A stretch of 64,000 nucleotides of DNA from Flectonema sp. DT1601 (GCA_964019425.1 OZ025831.1:248001-312000); one strand, 5' to 3'; shown: positions 20,560-31,339, counted from the first letter of the stretch. Notes: a model not told the origin generated them from the letters alone. Numbers and translations are program-made.

Positions 20560-21657
20560 TTACTTGAATCCTAGTTTACGTGCAGTTGCCAGATGTCGTT
20601 TCCTTTCACTCGCTGAAATTGATGAGCAGCCATTTAGAAACCCAAAACCAATATAATTAACATTCGTTAAACTTGTTAAGTCAATCGTAGTGAGGGATGA
20701 ACAATTGCATAGAAAATACCCTCCAATGCGTGTAACATTTTTAAAATTACACAAATTAAGATTCGAAAGAGAAAAACAATTACGTAAAAAGTAATCACCT
20801 ACTACTAAAACATTATTAAACCCTGATATGTTAAGTGTTGTGAGAGATGAACAGTCACACAGAAAGTTATCACTAACAGAAACAACGTTGTTGAAATTTG
20901 ATAAATCGAGAGTCGTCAGGAACCTACAATCAGCTAAAAATAATTCACCAAAAGAAGTTATGTTACTAAAATGTAATAAGTCCAATGAAGATAAAGATGA
21001 ACGAGCTAGAAAACTCTTTCCAATAGTCGTAACACTGGTGAGGCCTGATATGTCTAACGTCAAAAGGGATGAACAAGATGCAAGACAATGATTCCCAAGA
21101 GATACGACTTTACTCAAACCTGATATGTCAAATGATGTGAGTGACTTACACCCTCTTAAGAAATCAGATCCAATGGATGTTACGTATTGAAGTCTGGAAA
21201 AACTAACATTCGTAACTTTTGAATGATCCAAAAAATTATCAGAAATAGAAACAACAAAATCAGAATCGCTAAATGACATTGTCGATTGGACCCACTGACT
21301 GTCGAAACAAAGAGTACCATCTTCCACAAATGTAGGAGTGTCAAGGTGTATAAAGTTAACCTTACTACTGACAGCATGTTGTACCAACTTCTTCATTCTA
21401 TCAGTGTTTGTGAACCATTCTTTCCCAAACACCTCAATCACTGACGCTTCCAACAGTGAATCGGATTTCAATCCGTGTGACATTAGTGTGTTAGTAGCTG
21501 GTAGTCGCGTTCCTTCAAACGAAAGCTCGAGAAAGTCAGCAGATATACCCCACTCATCAGCTGCTGCATGAGACGCTTCCTTCACAAGTGAATCCGCAGT
21601 TGCTTCGAAAATAACGTCGCTAAATCCTGAATCCCCAAACGAAACAAAGAGCTGCAT
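20560..21657 (-). CDS. Leucine-rich repeat (BspA-like) protein with ubiquitin-like N-terminus
   Basis: A 365-residue protein. Residues 1-75 look like a ubiquitin-like fold (MQLFVSFGDSGFSDVIFEAT, then LELSFEGTRLPATNTLMSHG). From about residue 130 to 345 there are eight to nine repeats of about 25 residues with the pattern V-x-x-(I/V)-G-x-x-F-L-x-x-C-x-S-L-x-x-(L/I)-(D/N)-(L/I)-S, typical of BspA/TpLRR repeats. It has no signal peptide or membrane segment, so it is probably intracellular. Similar ubiquitin-like/LRR proteins occur in large families in several free-living and parasitic protists. An upstream frame with MRVLYKWY is split from this ATG by an acceptor-like AG and an A-rich leader, so I start at MQLF. 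Confidence 0.85.
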   Translation of the reverse strand: MQLFVSFGDSGFSDVIFEATADSLVKEASHAAADEWGISADFLELSFEGTRLPATNTLMSHGLKSDSLLEASVIEVFGKEWFTNTDRMKKLVQHAVSSKVNFIHLDTPTFVEDGTLCFDSQWVQSTMSFSDSDFVVSISDNFLDHSKVTNVSFSRLQYVTSIGSDFLRGCKSLTSFDISGLSKVVSLGNHCLASCSSLLTLDISGLTSVTTIGKSFLARSSLSSLDLLHFSNITSFGELFLADCRFLTTLDLSNFNNVVSVSDNFLCDCSSLTTLNISGFNNVLVVGDYFLRNCFSLSNLNLCNFKNVTRIGGYFLCNCSSLTTIDLTSLTNVNYIGFGFLNGCSSISASERKRHLATARKLGFK

Positions 21658-22248
21658 TTTTTTATTTTTTTTTTTTTTACTTGTTCTGCTGAGTAGTCTG
21701 CAATACCATTTATACAAAACTCTCACATCACGATGACGTCTTTTCCTAATTATATTTTTTTTTTTTTTTTTTTTGTTATGTAACCTGAAATAAATCTATC
21801 TCATAACTTAAGTACTCTGTTACTCCAATCTGAGAACACGACGCAGCACACGAATGATATTAAAATAGTATCTCAAAAAATAGTGGATGAAACCTTGACA
21901 ATGTCAAACAATAACAACTTCGGATATTAATATAAAAACTAATATCAAAGTATTTGACTGAAACGGTATTTGCGGTCTCAACATAGGCAGGGGAGGTAAC
22001 TTGATACTAATATTAAATGGAAAGCAACTTGAAACTGGCAAAAACGAGAATAGGGTTCGGCCAAACCTGGTTGCAATATAAGAAATCAACAGTTGGTATC
22101 GATAAAAAATCCCACATGTGGGGAGGGAAAAAAAAAAAAAAAAAAAAAAAACGTTTGTTTATAACATAACAAAGTAGCATACAGCCAAACGATACAAAGA
22201 AATAGTTAATATTTACAACAATTGGAGCAGAGGGCCCCCCTGACTACG
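21658..22248. other. Intergenic spacer
   Basis: AT-rich sequence with A and T runs. A motif at 21895-21960 (actttgacaatgt-like and 'aatatcaaa.tatttgac') recurs near 48450-48540, suggesting a dispersed non-coding repeat. No gene is seen. Confidence 0.45.
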
Positions 22249-23592
22249 TTATAAATCACTATCATGTTTTTGACATATTCTCACGTAAGACGGTTCTTTT
22301 GGAAAGAAATTCCTCAGAATAATGACAGACACAACTCCATACACTAAATGTGAACATCCCACAACCAAAAGGGTCGTGAATAATTCAACTGAACTGACTA
22401 CTCCTGAGGCAGCAGCTCCACTGACCGATGATAAGAAAAAAACTTGAGAAGCACATTTTCTTGTCGTCGTTAATAATAAAAGAGGCCAAGTTGTTATCAA
22501 TACAGATGTACAAGATGTGACACCAGCTATAAGTGAAAGAGAAAGAATTGAGACTTTTACGACACGCATATCAGAGTGAATAGAATCATGGTAAAAATAT
22601 GGTATCGCATACAACACTCCCCCAAGACAAGATCCAATTACATAATTAGGATTTGGGTACAAAGCCTCAACTGAGCCGTCGATGATTCCCTGGACTTGGC
22701 AAAGAACGTAACTGGTAAAACAGCAAATCGGAAATCCAAGTGAGAGGGCACCACTGACTTCAAAAACACTCATATCATAGACTTCTCTTAAAAACGGAAC
22801 AATTTTAACAGAAATCGCACACAGAGACATAGTTGCTATAAAGTTACCAAAGCCTATCCAACCAGTCATTTTTCTGCTGTAGGACGCAGCGATCGGGTCT
22901 GAAAGATCCCTCATGATTACCTCCGCACTTTTCATATGCTCTGGGAGTAGTTGCTGAACTGCAATGAACATCATTGCGACAATGAAATTAACCACCGCGA
23001 GGCCTAATAATGAACTCCTATGACCTACTGGTTGGTACAGAATTCCAAGTGTGAGGAGACCAATTAATCCTCCGAGAATAGCCGTAATTGAGAATCTGAA
23101 ACTCCAACCTCCAGGAAATGAAAGTGAACCTGTTGAGGTGACCGACATCAGAAATATTGAGTGGAAACAACCCAAAAAGAATCTTGAAATAGTCGTCAAC
23201 AATGTTGGGTTGTCACTCTGAATTGAAAATGCACTTGCGCATAATGACAAGCTGGATCCGAGAAAGGCAACCAGACAATAAGTAAAAACTGTTTCAACTG
23301 CCACCACTTCAGGAAATAGATTCTGGATTGGCTTCACGATGATCCCACCCCAGAAATAACTTGTTATGATAATGCAAAGTTGATTTTGATCTAAATTTTT
23401 AAGTCTACCCTCTTCTAACGTAGTAACCCAACCACCACCAGCTGTCATGCCAACAACCAAACACCCAACAATGATTCCATACGTGTGTAAATTCCATTCT
23501 CGTTGATGATGTTGTTCGATACTTTGATCAACTGACGCATCATCATTTTGTATATTTCCAGATTTCGGTTTTGAAGGTGTTACCTCATGCAT
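22249..23592 (-). CDS. Major facilitator superfamily transporter
   Basis: A 447-residue protein with about twelve hydrophobic helices. The first begins at about residue 35 (YGIIVGCLVVGMTAGGGWVT), and a long hydrophilic loop (about residues 215-240) splits the two six-helix halves. The loop between helices 1 and 2 and the start of helix 2 (LDQNQLCIIITSYFWGGIIV) resemble SLC17-type organic-anion carriers, but the substrate cannot be assigned. The N-terminal 30 residues and last 20 are cytosolic and charged. Starting ATG 23592 gives the full first helix; two AGs precede it within 20 nt. Confidence 0.8.
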   Translation of the reverse strand: MHEVTPSKPKSGNIQNDDASVDQSIEQHHQREWNLHTYGIIVGCLVVGMTAGGGWVTTLEEGRLKNLDQNQLCIIITSYFWGGIIVKPIQNLFPEVVAVETVFTYCLVAFLGSSLSLCASAFSIQSDNPTLLTTISRFFLGCFHSIFLMSVTSTGSLSFPGGWSFRFSITAILGGLIGLLTLGILYQPVGHRSSLLGLAVVNFIVAMMFIAVQQLLPEHMKSAEVIMRDLSDPIAASYSRKMTGWIGFGNFIATMSLCAISVKIVPFLREVYDMSVFEVSGALSLGFPICCFTSYVLCQVQGIIDGSVEALYPNPNYVIGSCLGGVLYAIPYFYHDSIHSDMRVVKVSILSLSLIAGVTSCTSVLITTWPLLLLTTTRKCASQVFFLSSVSGAAASGVVSSVELFTTLLVVGCSHLVYGVVSVIILRNFFPKEPSYVRICQKHDSDL

Positions 23593-25112
23593 GCCCTGCT
23601 AAACCTGTTTTTGAGAGATAGTTGTTACGACTGTTCGTTAAAAACCCTGTTTTTGAATAATAAATAACATCTGATGAGTTTGTTTTTATGTCATTTCGTA
23701 TTGTGTTGTGTAATCCTTTTTTTTTTTTTTTTTTTGTTGTAAAAAATAGTGGTAACGGTTCCATTTCCACATAAAACAATAGCATCAGTGATATATAGAT
23801 AGATAGATAAGGAAGTCCAATACATTGCGTACTGTGCATCGCTGATACAGCAAACTAGGGAGCATCGGGTTAACTCCCTAGAGCTACGAGGCAACAGCAA
23901 CGTAATTAGACCCAATCTTATTAGGATTGTTTTATTATAGCTTCGGCTGACGGGGCATAATGAACACAGTATGCCTATTGTCAGCTTTCCACCTTGTCCG
24001 TGGTATATATTGGTAATAACAACGGATAATTAAAAAAAAAAGAGGGACCTTTATCGTTTGATCCCGTCTTTCTTTTATTTACTTTTTTTTTGGGTTAGGA
24101 ATTAAGTTATCTTCCAACAACAAGGTATGATGCTGAGCTCGCAGCTATCGTAAAAAAAGAAATTTCTTTACCGCGGAGTAGAACTAAAACACGATCCTAT
24201 TATAAGAGATAAGCAAGAAGAAATTTTTATGCAAATCACGTTTTTAATGGCGGCTGGTATGCGTATCATTACATAGAGAGAGAGGGAATGGGAGAGGGAA
24301 ATGGTTTTGTTGTGTAAAAAGAAGTAAGTCTGCCGTGTATGTTTTTTTTTTAAGAAAAAAAAAAGGGAAAAGATGTAATCCCGTATGAAGGCTACACTTG
24401 ATTAAGGGAAACAGACAGGATGCATATTGCATCATCACTACAACATGATGAGAAACGTGCAACGATACAGTGAACCACGTGAGAGACTTTTAACTACATT
24501 ATACAAAAAAATCGTAAGATTTTTTTTGGCAACACCATAAATAGCTAGCACAGGACTACACTATTTCTGTGACTGAGATTTGATCTGTCTGATCAGAAAG
24601 GAATAAAATAACTTTACAAGTCAGTAATAAAAGAGAGGTAAAAAATAGGATTGATAAATAATTATTTATTTCTAAAATTGAATTTCACTCAGTGACGAAT
24701 GCCACACAACAGAAGAAAGAAAAGAAGGAAAAAATAAAAATGTTCCGAGGGAAGCTCGATCTGCACACGGCCACCCAGGAGTTAGACAAACGATTATCAG
24801 TAAGAATTAACAAAAAAAATATTCAAAAAAAGAAACACATCCTTAGAATCAAACCGTAAACTTCTGTATCATGGGCAACCGGGGCTTTATTTTCAAGCAC
24901 CAGGGAGGTAAAAGGGAAAATGGACTGGCTTTGTGCAGCATAGAAACTGCAACGATAAATAGCCAATCAAAGAATAAGAAATAAAAGAATTGAGTTGCCT
25001 CAAAAGAGAAGACAACTAAAACAAAATTCCCCCTCGACCTTGTCAGCAAGACACATGACATAAGGGGTTTGCAGGTCAGTTAGAATGAAGTTCCAAATAT
25101 TAATAAAAATAA
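23593..25112. other. Long spacer with a possible structured RNA
   Basis: No supportable protein gene. Near 23855-23985 three hairpins follow one another (see separate entry). The rest is AT-rich with short homopolymers; a GATA microsatellite (gatagatagataa) is near 23800. Confidence 0.5.
23855..23985. ncRNA. Candidate structured RNA, family unknown, strand undetermined
   Basis: Three successive stems: a perfect 8-bp CTAGGGAG/CTCCCTAG (23855-23862 with 23874-23881); a 5-bp CAATC/GATTG (23913-23917 with 23925-23929); and a two-part stem GCTGAC/GTCAGC enclosing GGCATA/TATGCC (23946-23959 with 23970-23985). The GC content is higher than in the flanks. I do not recognise a spliceosomal, nucleolar or spliced-leader RNA. 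Inverted repeats of other origin would look the same. Confidence 0.25.
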
Positions 25113-26060
25113 TTATGATCTCCGGCTGGCAACCATATCTGCGATGCATTTAATATGTTGCGGGAGGATACCACAACAACCTCCTACGAGTGTCTGTTTA
25201 CATGACGGGTGAGTCATCGCAGCATCAATCCAAGTGTTTACTGCATCGCAGTAGTCACGTTCACGAAGACTGAAGAGAGGAGGAGCTCCATCTCTGTGAT
25301 GGTTCCATCGTTTTGGGATTGGAGCAAGAGAGTTCGCATATCCTCCGATAAGTGAAGGAGTTAGATCATCTCTACTCACTCCTGAGACGTACTTTTCAAT
25401 TGCTAAAGTGATATCTGAAGGAGTTGAACAATTAAAGAGGATCCCCTTCGGGATCGGAACATCTTTAAATAATTTCATCGCATCTTCACTCTTTTCACCA
25501 CTTCTCAGACAACCATTATCACCCACAGTGTAAGCCACATAAAAATCCTTCTTCTCTTTATCTGCCACCCTGGCGGGAACGATAGCAGCAGAACCGATCG
25601 AGACGGTCTCTGCGAGAAAGAAATCGACATGAGGAGCAGCACACCGACTTATTAAAGAATAAATTTGCATCGCCTCATCATCAGGAGGACACTCCGGAGA
25701 ATACGATTGTCTCAAAGGAGGTAACGACATAGCAATCTGACAAGGTTTACCATCTACTCCTCTGTGTTGTTGAACAGCAATCTCAGCAGCTTTGATTGAG
25801 ATTAGAGTTAGTTCTTTGATATCCATCACTTCAGTAGATCTGTTCAAATATTCTGGAACACAGCTGTAATTACTGGTGGTGATTACTTCAGCTCCAGCTT
25901 CTAAGAAATCGAAATGTAACTTCGTAACTTCATTACGTCCTGACTCTGATAACAAGAGTCTGGCACTCCATAAAGGGTCATCTTTGACTGAAGGAACTCT
26001 CAGTCGAAGAGCGCATCCCATTCCGCCATCGAGTACCAATATTGGTTTCGATGATTTCAT
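25113..26060 (-). CDS. Homocysteine S-methyltransferase
   Basis: A 315-residue, single-domain protein of the Hcy-binding family. It begins with the family's ILVLDGGMGCALR strand, then DPLWSARLLL, HFDFLEAGAEVITTSNYSCV and the zinc ligands: one cysteine in GILFNCSTPSDI and the double cysteine of LVGGCCGILPQHIKCIADMV near the C-terminus. Enzymes of this type (yeast Sam4/Mht1, plant HMT) transfer a methyl group from S-methylmethionine or S-adenosylmethionine to homocysteine, making methionine in the cytosol. All three zinc cysteines are present, so it should be active. An acceptor (attttaacacag) lies 13 nt before the ATG. Confidence 0.92.
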   Translation of the reverse strand: MKSSKPILVLDGGMGCALRLRVPSVKDDPLWSARLLLSESGRNEVTKLHFDFLEAGAEVITTSNYSCVPEYLNRSTEVMDIKELTLISIKAAEIAVQQHRGVDGKPCQIAMSLPPLRQSYSPECPPDDEAMQIYSLISRCAAPHVDFFLAETVSIGSAAIVPARVADKEKKDFYVAYTVGDNGCLRSGEKSEDAMKLFKDVPIPKGILFNCSTPSDITLAIEKYVSGVSRDDLTPSLIGGYANSLAPIPKRWNHHRDGAPPLFSLRERDYCDAVNTWIDAAMTHPSCKQTLVGGCCGILPQHIKCIADMVASRRS

Positions 26061-27116
26061 GTAGTGATCGTGTCTGTGTTAAAATAGTGGTGGAATGGTA
26101 ATTATTATTAATAGGATTGGTTGTTTTTTTGTTTTTCCTTGACTGCGACGATAATTGTTTTTTTTTTTTTTTTTTTTTCAGACTCATCCAACATTAGCCT
26201 TTATGGTTATTTTATTTTTTATTTTTATTTTATTTTTTTGTGTGTGTTTCCATTCCTGTGTTTCGCGGATACTTTTTACCAAGTTAAATCTTCTCCCTCA
26301 TATCTTCTTCATGGTAAAAACGTAAGAATATGTTTGTGTTCATTCACTAAATGAAATAAGAACTCAGAACCCCCTAACTCATAGCGTTGGTTTAACTTTT
26401 TTTTTTTCCCCGTCGTGGTTCACACAATCGAGGCTGTCTGACCTTCTGAATTGAGTCAAGAAACGTTTTTTTTTTTTTTTTTTGTTGTTTTTTTTGTCTT
26501 GCCTTTTGTTTTCCTCGGCTGCAATTCCAGCAGGCAAGGCACCGTTTATACTGATTGGTGTTTTTTTTTTTTTTTTTTCATTTTCTTCTTCTTTCTCACT
26601 TCTAATTCATTACGTGGACCGCGTACACTCGTTAGAACGGGGACACAGTGCCCATTGGGGGAAATAATTGCAGTTAAAGTTTTTTTTTTTTTTCCGATTC
26701 TTAAAAAAATGCTGGATGACCTGGATGCGTGGGTCGGCTATCCATCAATGCTTCTTTCGTTTCTTTCTTTTTGTTTCTTTTTTTTGTTTCTCCTGTTCGT
26801 ATAAAATCAATATTTGCGAACACCAATACTGTCTTACCCTCCTTCTAGTAACTAGAAGGGAGCGTAGCCATGAAAACGTCTAATAAAAAAGAAATAAAAA
26901 ATGTTGTCTCGACCCAGCTAGCGACCCAGCTAACCCAAAACATGTCGTGCTCCGACTGCGTTTCTGGATTTGGTCACACGGATATTTATTTATTTTTTTT
27001 AAATATTTTTTTCTCGAGCGAAGCAACGAACGTGACCATAACCAAGAGGATGGTGAGCAACACCTGAAAAGCTTACCTTGATTGAGGAGGGATCCCTCCC
27101 CAACAATAATTTAACT
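26061..27116. other. Homopolymer-rich spacer
   Basis: Mostly T runs (up to about 20) with short unique islands, for example 26740-26960. No gene is supported; frames are poly-Phe. Confidence 0.5.
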
Positions 27117-27878
27117 TCAGTAGGTACGCTCAGAAGGGGAAGCATGTACTGTCTCCTCAGACAGGTCTAAGTTAACTTCAGAGTATATTGAAATCTCTGA
27201 CCCTTCGACATTACGAACAGGCAACAACACGAATGATGATAGTGACCCGTGAAGCTGATGGCTCAACTCAACCATCCGAAGGAACTTACTCGGTGCTGGT
27301 CGACAGCTAGTTAATAGAGACAAGGCTGCAGATGAGCTTTGTGTATTTATCTTGTTCCCGAATAGTGATGCATCCCTCTCTGGAAGACCATCAGCAGGTA
27401 CTGCCCTGTTGTCAAAGTTTGTGGTCCAATCACCTTCCTCATCATCACCTTCTTCTACAATGTTGCTGTGCATCGTCTGGTTTTGTTGTTATTTAATTAT
27501 TATGATGTTAACAACAGTGTGAACTCAATGGAATGAAAGGCATACAGCGGTGTCAACTATAAAGTATTTCCATCCTTCCGTTGATATTCTCTCAAGGACG
27601 TCTTCAAGAACAACCTGGTTGGATTATTTTATTTCATTGAAGATGATGAGAATAAAGAAACCTCCTCGTGGAAAAAAAGTACAAACCCGCTTTTCTTCAT
27701 CCTCTTCTCTAATTATTTCTCTCGTATCATCAGTGTTTATCATTCCAGCTTCTTGAATGTCTCCACATATTTCAAGGTCTTCCCGACTACGCAGTGCCTG
27801 CGAGCTTCGCTCGCCAGCTACAACTCTTTTAGGTGGTAATTCTTCCTCTCCTTGCGACGCGCTTTGACAACATCCCAT
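27117..27878 (-). CDS. Small acylated protein with MGCC N-terminus (three exons)
   Basis: Exons are 27687-27878, 27546-27614 and 27117-27476, separated by 72- and 69-bp GT-AG introns in phase 0, giving 206 residues. The N-terminus MGCCQSASQGEE is a textbook N-myristoylation site (Gly2) with adjacent palmitoylation cysteines, so it should sit on a membrane. The middle (VVLEDVLERISTEGWKYFIV) looks like helix plus strand; the last exon includes LRMVELSHQLHGSLSSFVLL. LAMTOR1, the lysosomal Ragulator anchor, has the same MGCC start and a helical body, but similarity beyond that is too weak to assign. The first ATG of the open region is MGCC; the frame upstream begins only with GTG. An acceptor (tcttattataaaag) lies upstream. 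Confidence 0.75.
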
Positions 27879-28119
27879 TTGTTGTGTTGGTGGTCCCCCG
27901 CCCACCTTTTATAATAAGAAATAAAGTTAACACTTGTAGTGTCTACACATCTATATCGTATATCTGAAGTTTCTGGTACTTTTTTTTTTTTTTTTTTTCT
28001 TGTAAATAAAAAACGAATCGTTATTGTAGGAAAGCAGCTGTAAAAAAAAAAAAAAAATAAAACAATCGATTGTGTGGAATAAATATGTAAAGTAAAAAAA
28101 AAAAAAAAAAAAATCTTTA

Positions 28120-29406
28120 TCAGATTTCATCTGTTTCGTGTCGTGGTAAGAATCCAGTGACCTCACACAACAAGACTCCTTCATCGCTTGATGACCCTTG
28201 TATCATCCAACTAGTACCAGGAATTAGAGAAGCGGAGCTAACAACCGACAGCATTGAACCCGTTAGTATCAGTTGTGAAGAAATATTAAAAGTTGAGATA
28301 TCAATAAAAAACGTTGAGGACGGTGTTGGAAAGAACGATGAATTACTAGGGTCATAATGATAAGGCCATTCCATATATGATAATATTCGAAACGTTCCAG
28401 CTGCAACCATCTGACCAGACTCTGAATCATAGCTCAAACCAAAAACTGATACTGGAACAGAAAACGTTGCTTCTGTGGTAAATTGAGGTCGGCCTTTTAA
28501 ACCTATTATTGGTTTTAGTATTGTGATTTTTTTAGTTAAGACATCGCTGACCCAAACTCGTCCCCATTCATCTACAGCCAGCCCACCAACTTCATGAAAT
28601 TGTTTCGTCACATTAAACAACTGACCATTGTCATCCACATGTGACAGCTGCAGCTTCTCACATGATGTTTCTATAAGGCCATCAGCGGAATTACATAACA
28701 ATAAATATGACCACTTTCTGAGTAATGCCAGTGAAGCTAAATGAAATAAGTCATCGATTGCTGTCTGACCAGACTGGGAATGACCAAACGGCTTTGCAGC
28801 TGCTACAATGAAATATGGATACTTTATATGAGCAACTGTACCAAGCAAACCATCGTGAAAAAGTGAAGAATGGACAGACGATTTGAAAACTGCTACCAAA
28901 TCAGGATAAGCGGTGCTCTCATCATCATTGTCGTTGATGAGTCTTTGATCTTCTGGGTTTAGAAGAGTGAAAGTATCAATTCGTTCACCTCCACTACTGT
29001 AGCCATGAACCACTGCTAATAGTTCTCTTGAAGTCGGGTTAAATGATACAGTGTGAGGATTAAAACTAATACCTGATGGGTAATTTAATATTTCAATCTT
29101 ATGAACAATTACCAACGGATACAGATCACTCCCCTCCATAGATAACGAGTATAGCCCTGACTCAAAACCAGTTCCTTTCCTACCACACAGTTCTGATACT
29201 CGATCAGCAGCGGCTGTTACATATAGTTTATTGTCTATTCTGATTATGTCTCTCGCTCCTTCGACACCTTTAAACTTCAAACACTGAACTTTTCGACTAT
29301 AATCAGGTTCTCCAATTGTCTCAAGCGTACTATATATAGTCAAGCTGTATGCTACATACAATGCTGTTACTAAACAACTGGCAAAAGTTTTCCAACCAGG
29401 AAGCAT
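28120..29406 (-). CDS. Paraoxonase-like six-bladed beta-propeller protein, membrane-anchored or secreted
   Basis: A 428-residue protein with an N-terminal hydrophobic segment (FASCLVTALYVAYSLTIYST), a signal anchor or signal peptide. The body resembles paraoxonase/arylesterase and related calcium-dependent phosphotriesterases: GARDIIRIDNKLYVTAAADR, then NPHTVSFNPTSRELLAVVHG (the region of the PON 'PHGIS' motif) and VGGLAVDEWGRVWVSDVLTK. These propellers hydrolyse lactones or esters using a central calcium. Family membership is moderate and the catalytic residues cannot be assigned with confidence. The coding region ends in DEI with a poly-T run just beyond it. Confidence 0.7.
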   Translation of the reverse strand: MLPGWKTFASCLVTALYVAYSLTIYSTLETIGEPDYSRKVQCLKFKGVEGARDIIRIDNKLYVTAAADRVSELCGRKGTGFESGLYSLSMEGSDLYPLVIVHKIEILNYPSGISFNPHTVSFNPTSRELLAVVHGYSSGGERIDTFTLLNPEDQRLINDNDDESTAYPDLVAVFKSSVHSSLFHDGLLGTVAHIKYPYFIVAAAKPFGHSQSGQTAIDDLFHLASLALLRKWSYLLLCNSADGLIETSCEKLQLSHVDDNGQLFNVTKQFHEVGGLAVDEWGRVWVSDVLTKKITILKPIIGLKGRPQFTTEATFSVPVSVFGLSYDSESGQMVAAGTFRILSYMEWPYHYDPSNSSFFPTPSSTFFIDISTFNISSQLILTGSMLSVVSSASLIPGTSWMIQGSSSDEGVLLCEVTGFLPRHETDEI

Positions 29407-30082
29407 GCTATGACATTTTTTTTTTTTTTTTTCCCCTAGTTAAGTTTCACTGATCAGTCAATCAAAGATGCATTCATGTATTTATGGTAATGATGGTGGT
29501 AGTCATCACTCAAAAGCCTTTAGGATCCATGAAAAAAACTGATGAAAAATATGATTATTTTTTTTTTTTCCTCAAAGACTCAAAAAAAATAACAATTTTT
29601 TTTTTTTTTTCTATATCACCAGATAAATACAATTATAAAAAAAATATAGTTTTTTTAAAATAAAAATCAAAATCAAACAGAACACAATAACAGGAAGGGG
29701 GAAAAACAGTACTAAAAATCCAGTTACTTATACCGAGTTAAAGACAAAGCTACAGGAACACTAAATATTTACCTTTATTTTATTCTATTTTTTTTTTTTT
29801 CCCATACCGACATAATCGGAGAAGAAAACTATTCAGATTGAAAGCCCATATTTCTTATACCCTTTTGAAACAGGATTCTGTCTGCGTTCAACGAAATATA
29901 AAGGTCAATCCAAGATAGACAACAAGAGGGCAAGAAAAGATAACATAAAAGGGACACCTGGTTTTAAAATTATTCAATTCAGTCTCCAGATAAAAAATCA
30001 CGTCTTAAGGTTACTAAACTGATAACCTTCAATAAAGACACGTACTCGTTGGATGGCTTTTCTCAGCGCACTAAGAACTTCA
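29407..30082. other. AT-rich spacer
   Basis: Several T runs; no open frame with coding character and no recognisable element. Confidence 0.5.
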
Positions 30083-30598
30083 TCAGCGAACAGAAGCAAA
30101 ATCTCTTTTCAGTCCGGCAAGTGCGGCGCTTTTGAAATTTATGTAAGCGAGGGTTGATTCGATCACTGAAACGGAAACCATTAAAAAGATACCGTATCCA
30201 ACTGCTGCTCCTCTGTGATCAGAGATTCGACGTGAACATAATTCAGAGCTGTAGATGGCGGCCATTATTACCCAGGTCACGAATGAGAATATCACTCCGG
30301 CAACGTGAAGAAATTTTAAATATTGAGCAAATGCACTTCCAGCTTTCTGAGTTGCTAAAATATAGAATATCATCGACACTCCAGTTGTCATTGCAGTCAT
30401 GGTTCCGAATCCCTTCGCGGCTAAGACGTGTTCATCTCGTTCACCACAACCCCAGGATAAATTAATAGTATCGCATTGAAAGATCCCACATCCTCCATTC
30501 CACACTGTATAGTTTGAGTTCTTTTCTGCTAGTGTTATCACAGTTAGTGTCCAGCCAACGACAGAAAAGACAGCACAACCTAAGGCCATAGGATCCAT
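30083..30598 (-). CDS. Four-helix membrane protein, amastin/claudin-like
   Basis: A 171-residue protein with four hydrophobic helices (about residues 4-22, 62-84, 96-116 and 132-155). A cysteine-rich extracellular first loop (NGGCGIFQCDTINLSWGCGE) carries the W-G-C and paired cysteines seen in claudin- and amastin-type proteins. Amastins are surface proteins of kinetoplastids; claudin-like tetraspans are widespread. The topology and loop fit, but the amastin signature is not exact, so the family is tentative. Both termini would face the cytosol. Confidence 0.7.
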   Translation of the reverse strand: MDPMALGCAVFSVVGWTLTVITLAEKNSNYTVWNGGCGIFQCDTINLSWGCGERDEHVLAAKGFGTMTAMTTGVSMIFYILATQKAGSAFAQYLKFLHVAGVIFSFVTWVIMAAIYSSELCSRRISDHRGAAVGYGIFLMVSVSVIESTLAYINFKSAALAGLKRDFASVR

Positions 30599-31339
30599 TG
30601 TTTTGTTTGTTTTGTTTGTTGCTGTGGCAGATGTGTTTTTTTTTTTTTTTTTTTTTCCTACAGTATTCTCTAGTATTGTGGAATAATGTTGTTCTTTTTT
30701 TTTTTTTTTTTTTTTTTCGTACTACAATGTAATAAAAAAAACGAAGATAGTCGTGGCATTATTAAAAAAAAAAAAAAAGAATTAGCCGAAGCGGTTTTTT
30801 ATTTTTTTTTCTTCTTCTCTCCTTTTTTCTTGTTTGTCTCATATACTTGTCACACTGAATTTTTTTTTCTTTTTTTTTTTTTCTCTCCAATAAAAAAAAA
30901 AAAAAAAAAAAAAAAAGGTATTTTTCTACTACTTTTGTTATTCATTCTAAATTTTTTTGTGCAAATTTGAACACGAATCAATCCAAACACGATCCAAATA
31001 CCGTGAGCTCTGCTTGGTATAAATAGTTTCCCGGGGACAAGCACAGCAAAGCACTTTGTTCCTCCACCCGAAAAAAAATTTTTTTCTTCTACTCAGCATT
31101 AAACTTTTTCTTATGTAGTTAAGCAACCAAGCAACAACATAATTATATATCAAGCCATCATTACTTCGTTCGTTTGATTGTATTCTATGGTGACTTGGCT
31201 TTTTATTTATTCTCCAATTTCATTCAAATCTCAGCCCTAAGTAAAAGTAGTTCCGTCTTCTTCTTTCCGTCTATTGCATTCGCGAGTGCGAAGGTTGACA
31301 GCCTAAAGTATTAATTACACATCCTTACCTGTAATAGTT
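30599..31339. other. Homopolymer-rich spacer upstream of the Sec13 3' end
   Basis: Contains at least six A or T runs of 14-25 bases around 30640-30920, then unique AT-rich sequence. No gene is supported. Confidence 0.5.

Noticed and set aside
27879-27905. Longer N-terminus of the MGCC protein (starting at GTG)
   Set aside because: No ATG; MGCC is the first methionine and gives an acylation signal that needs to be N-terminal.
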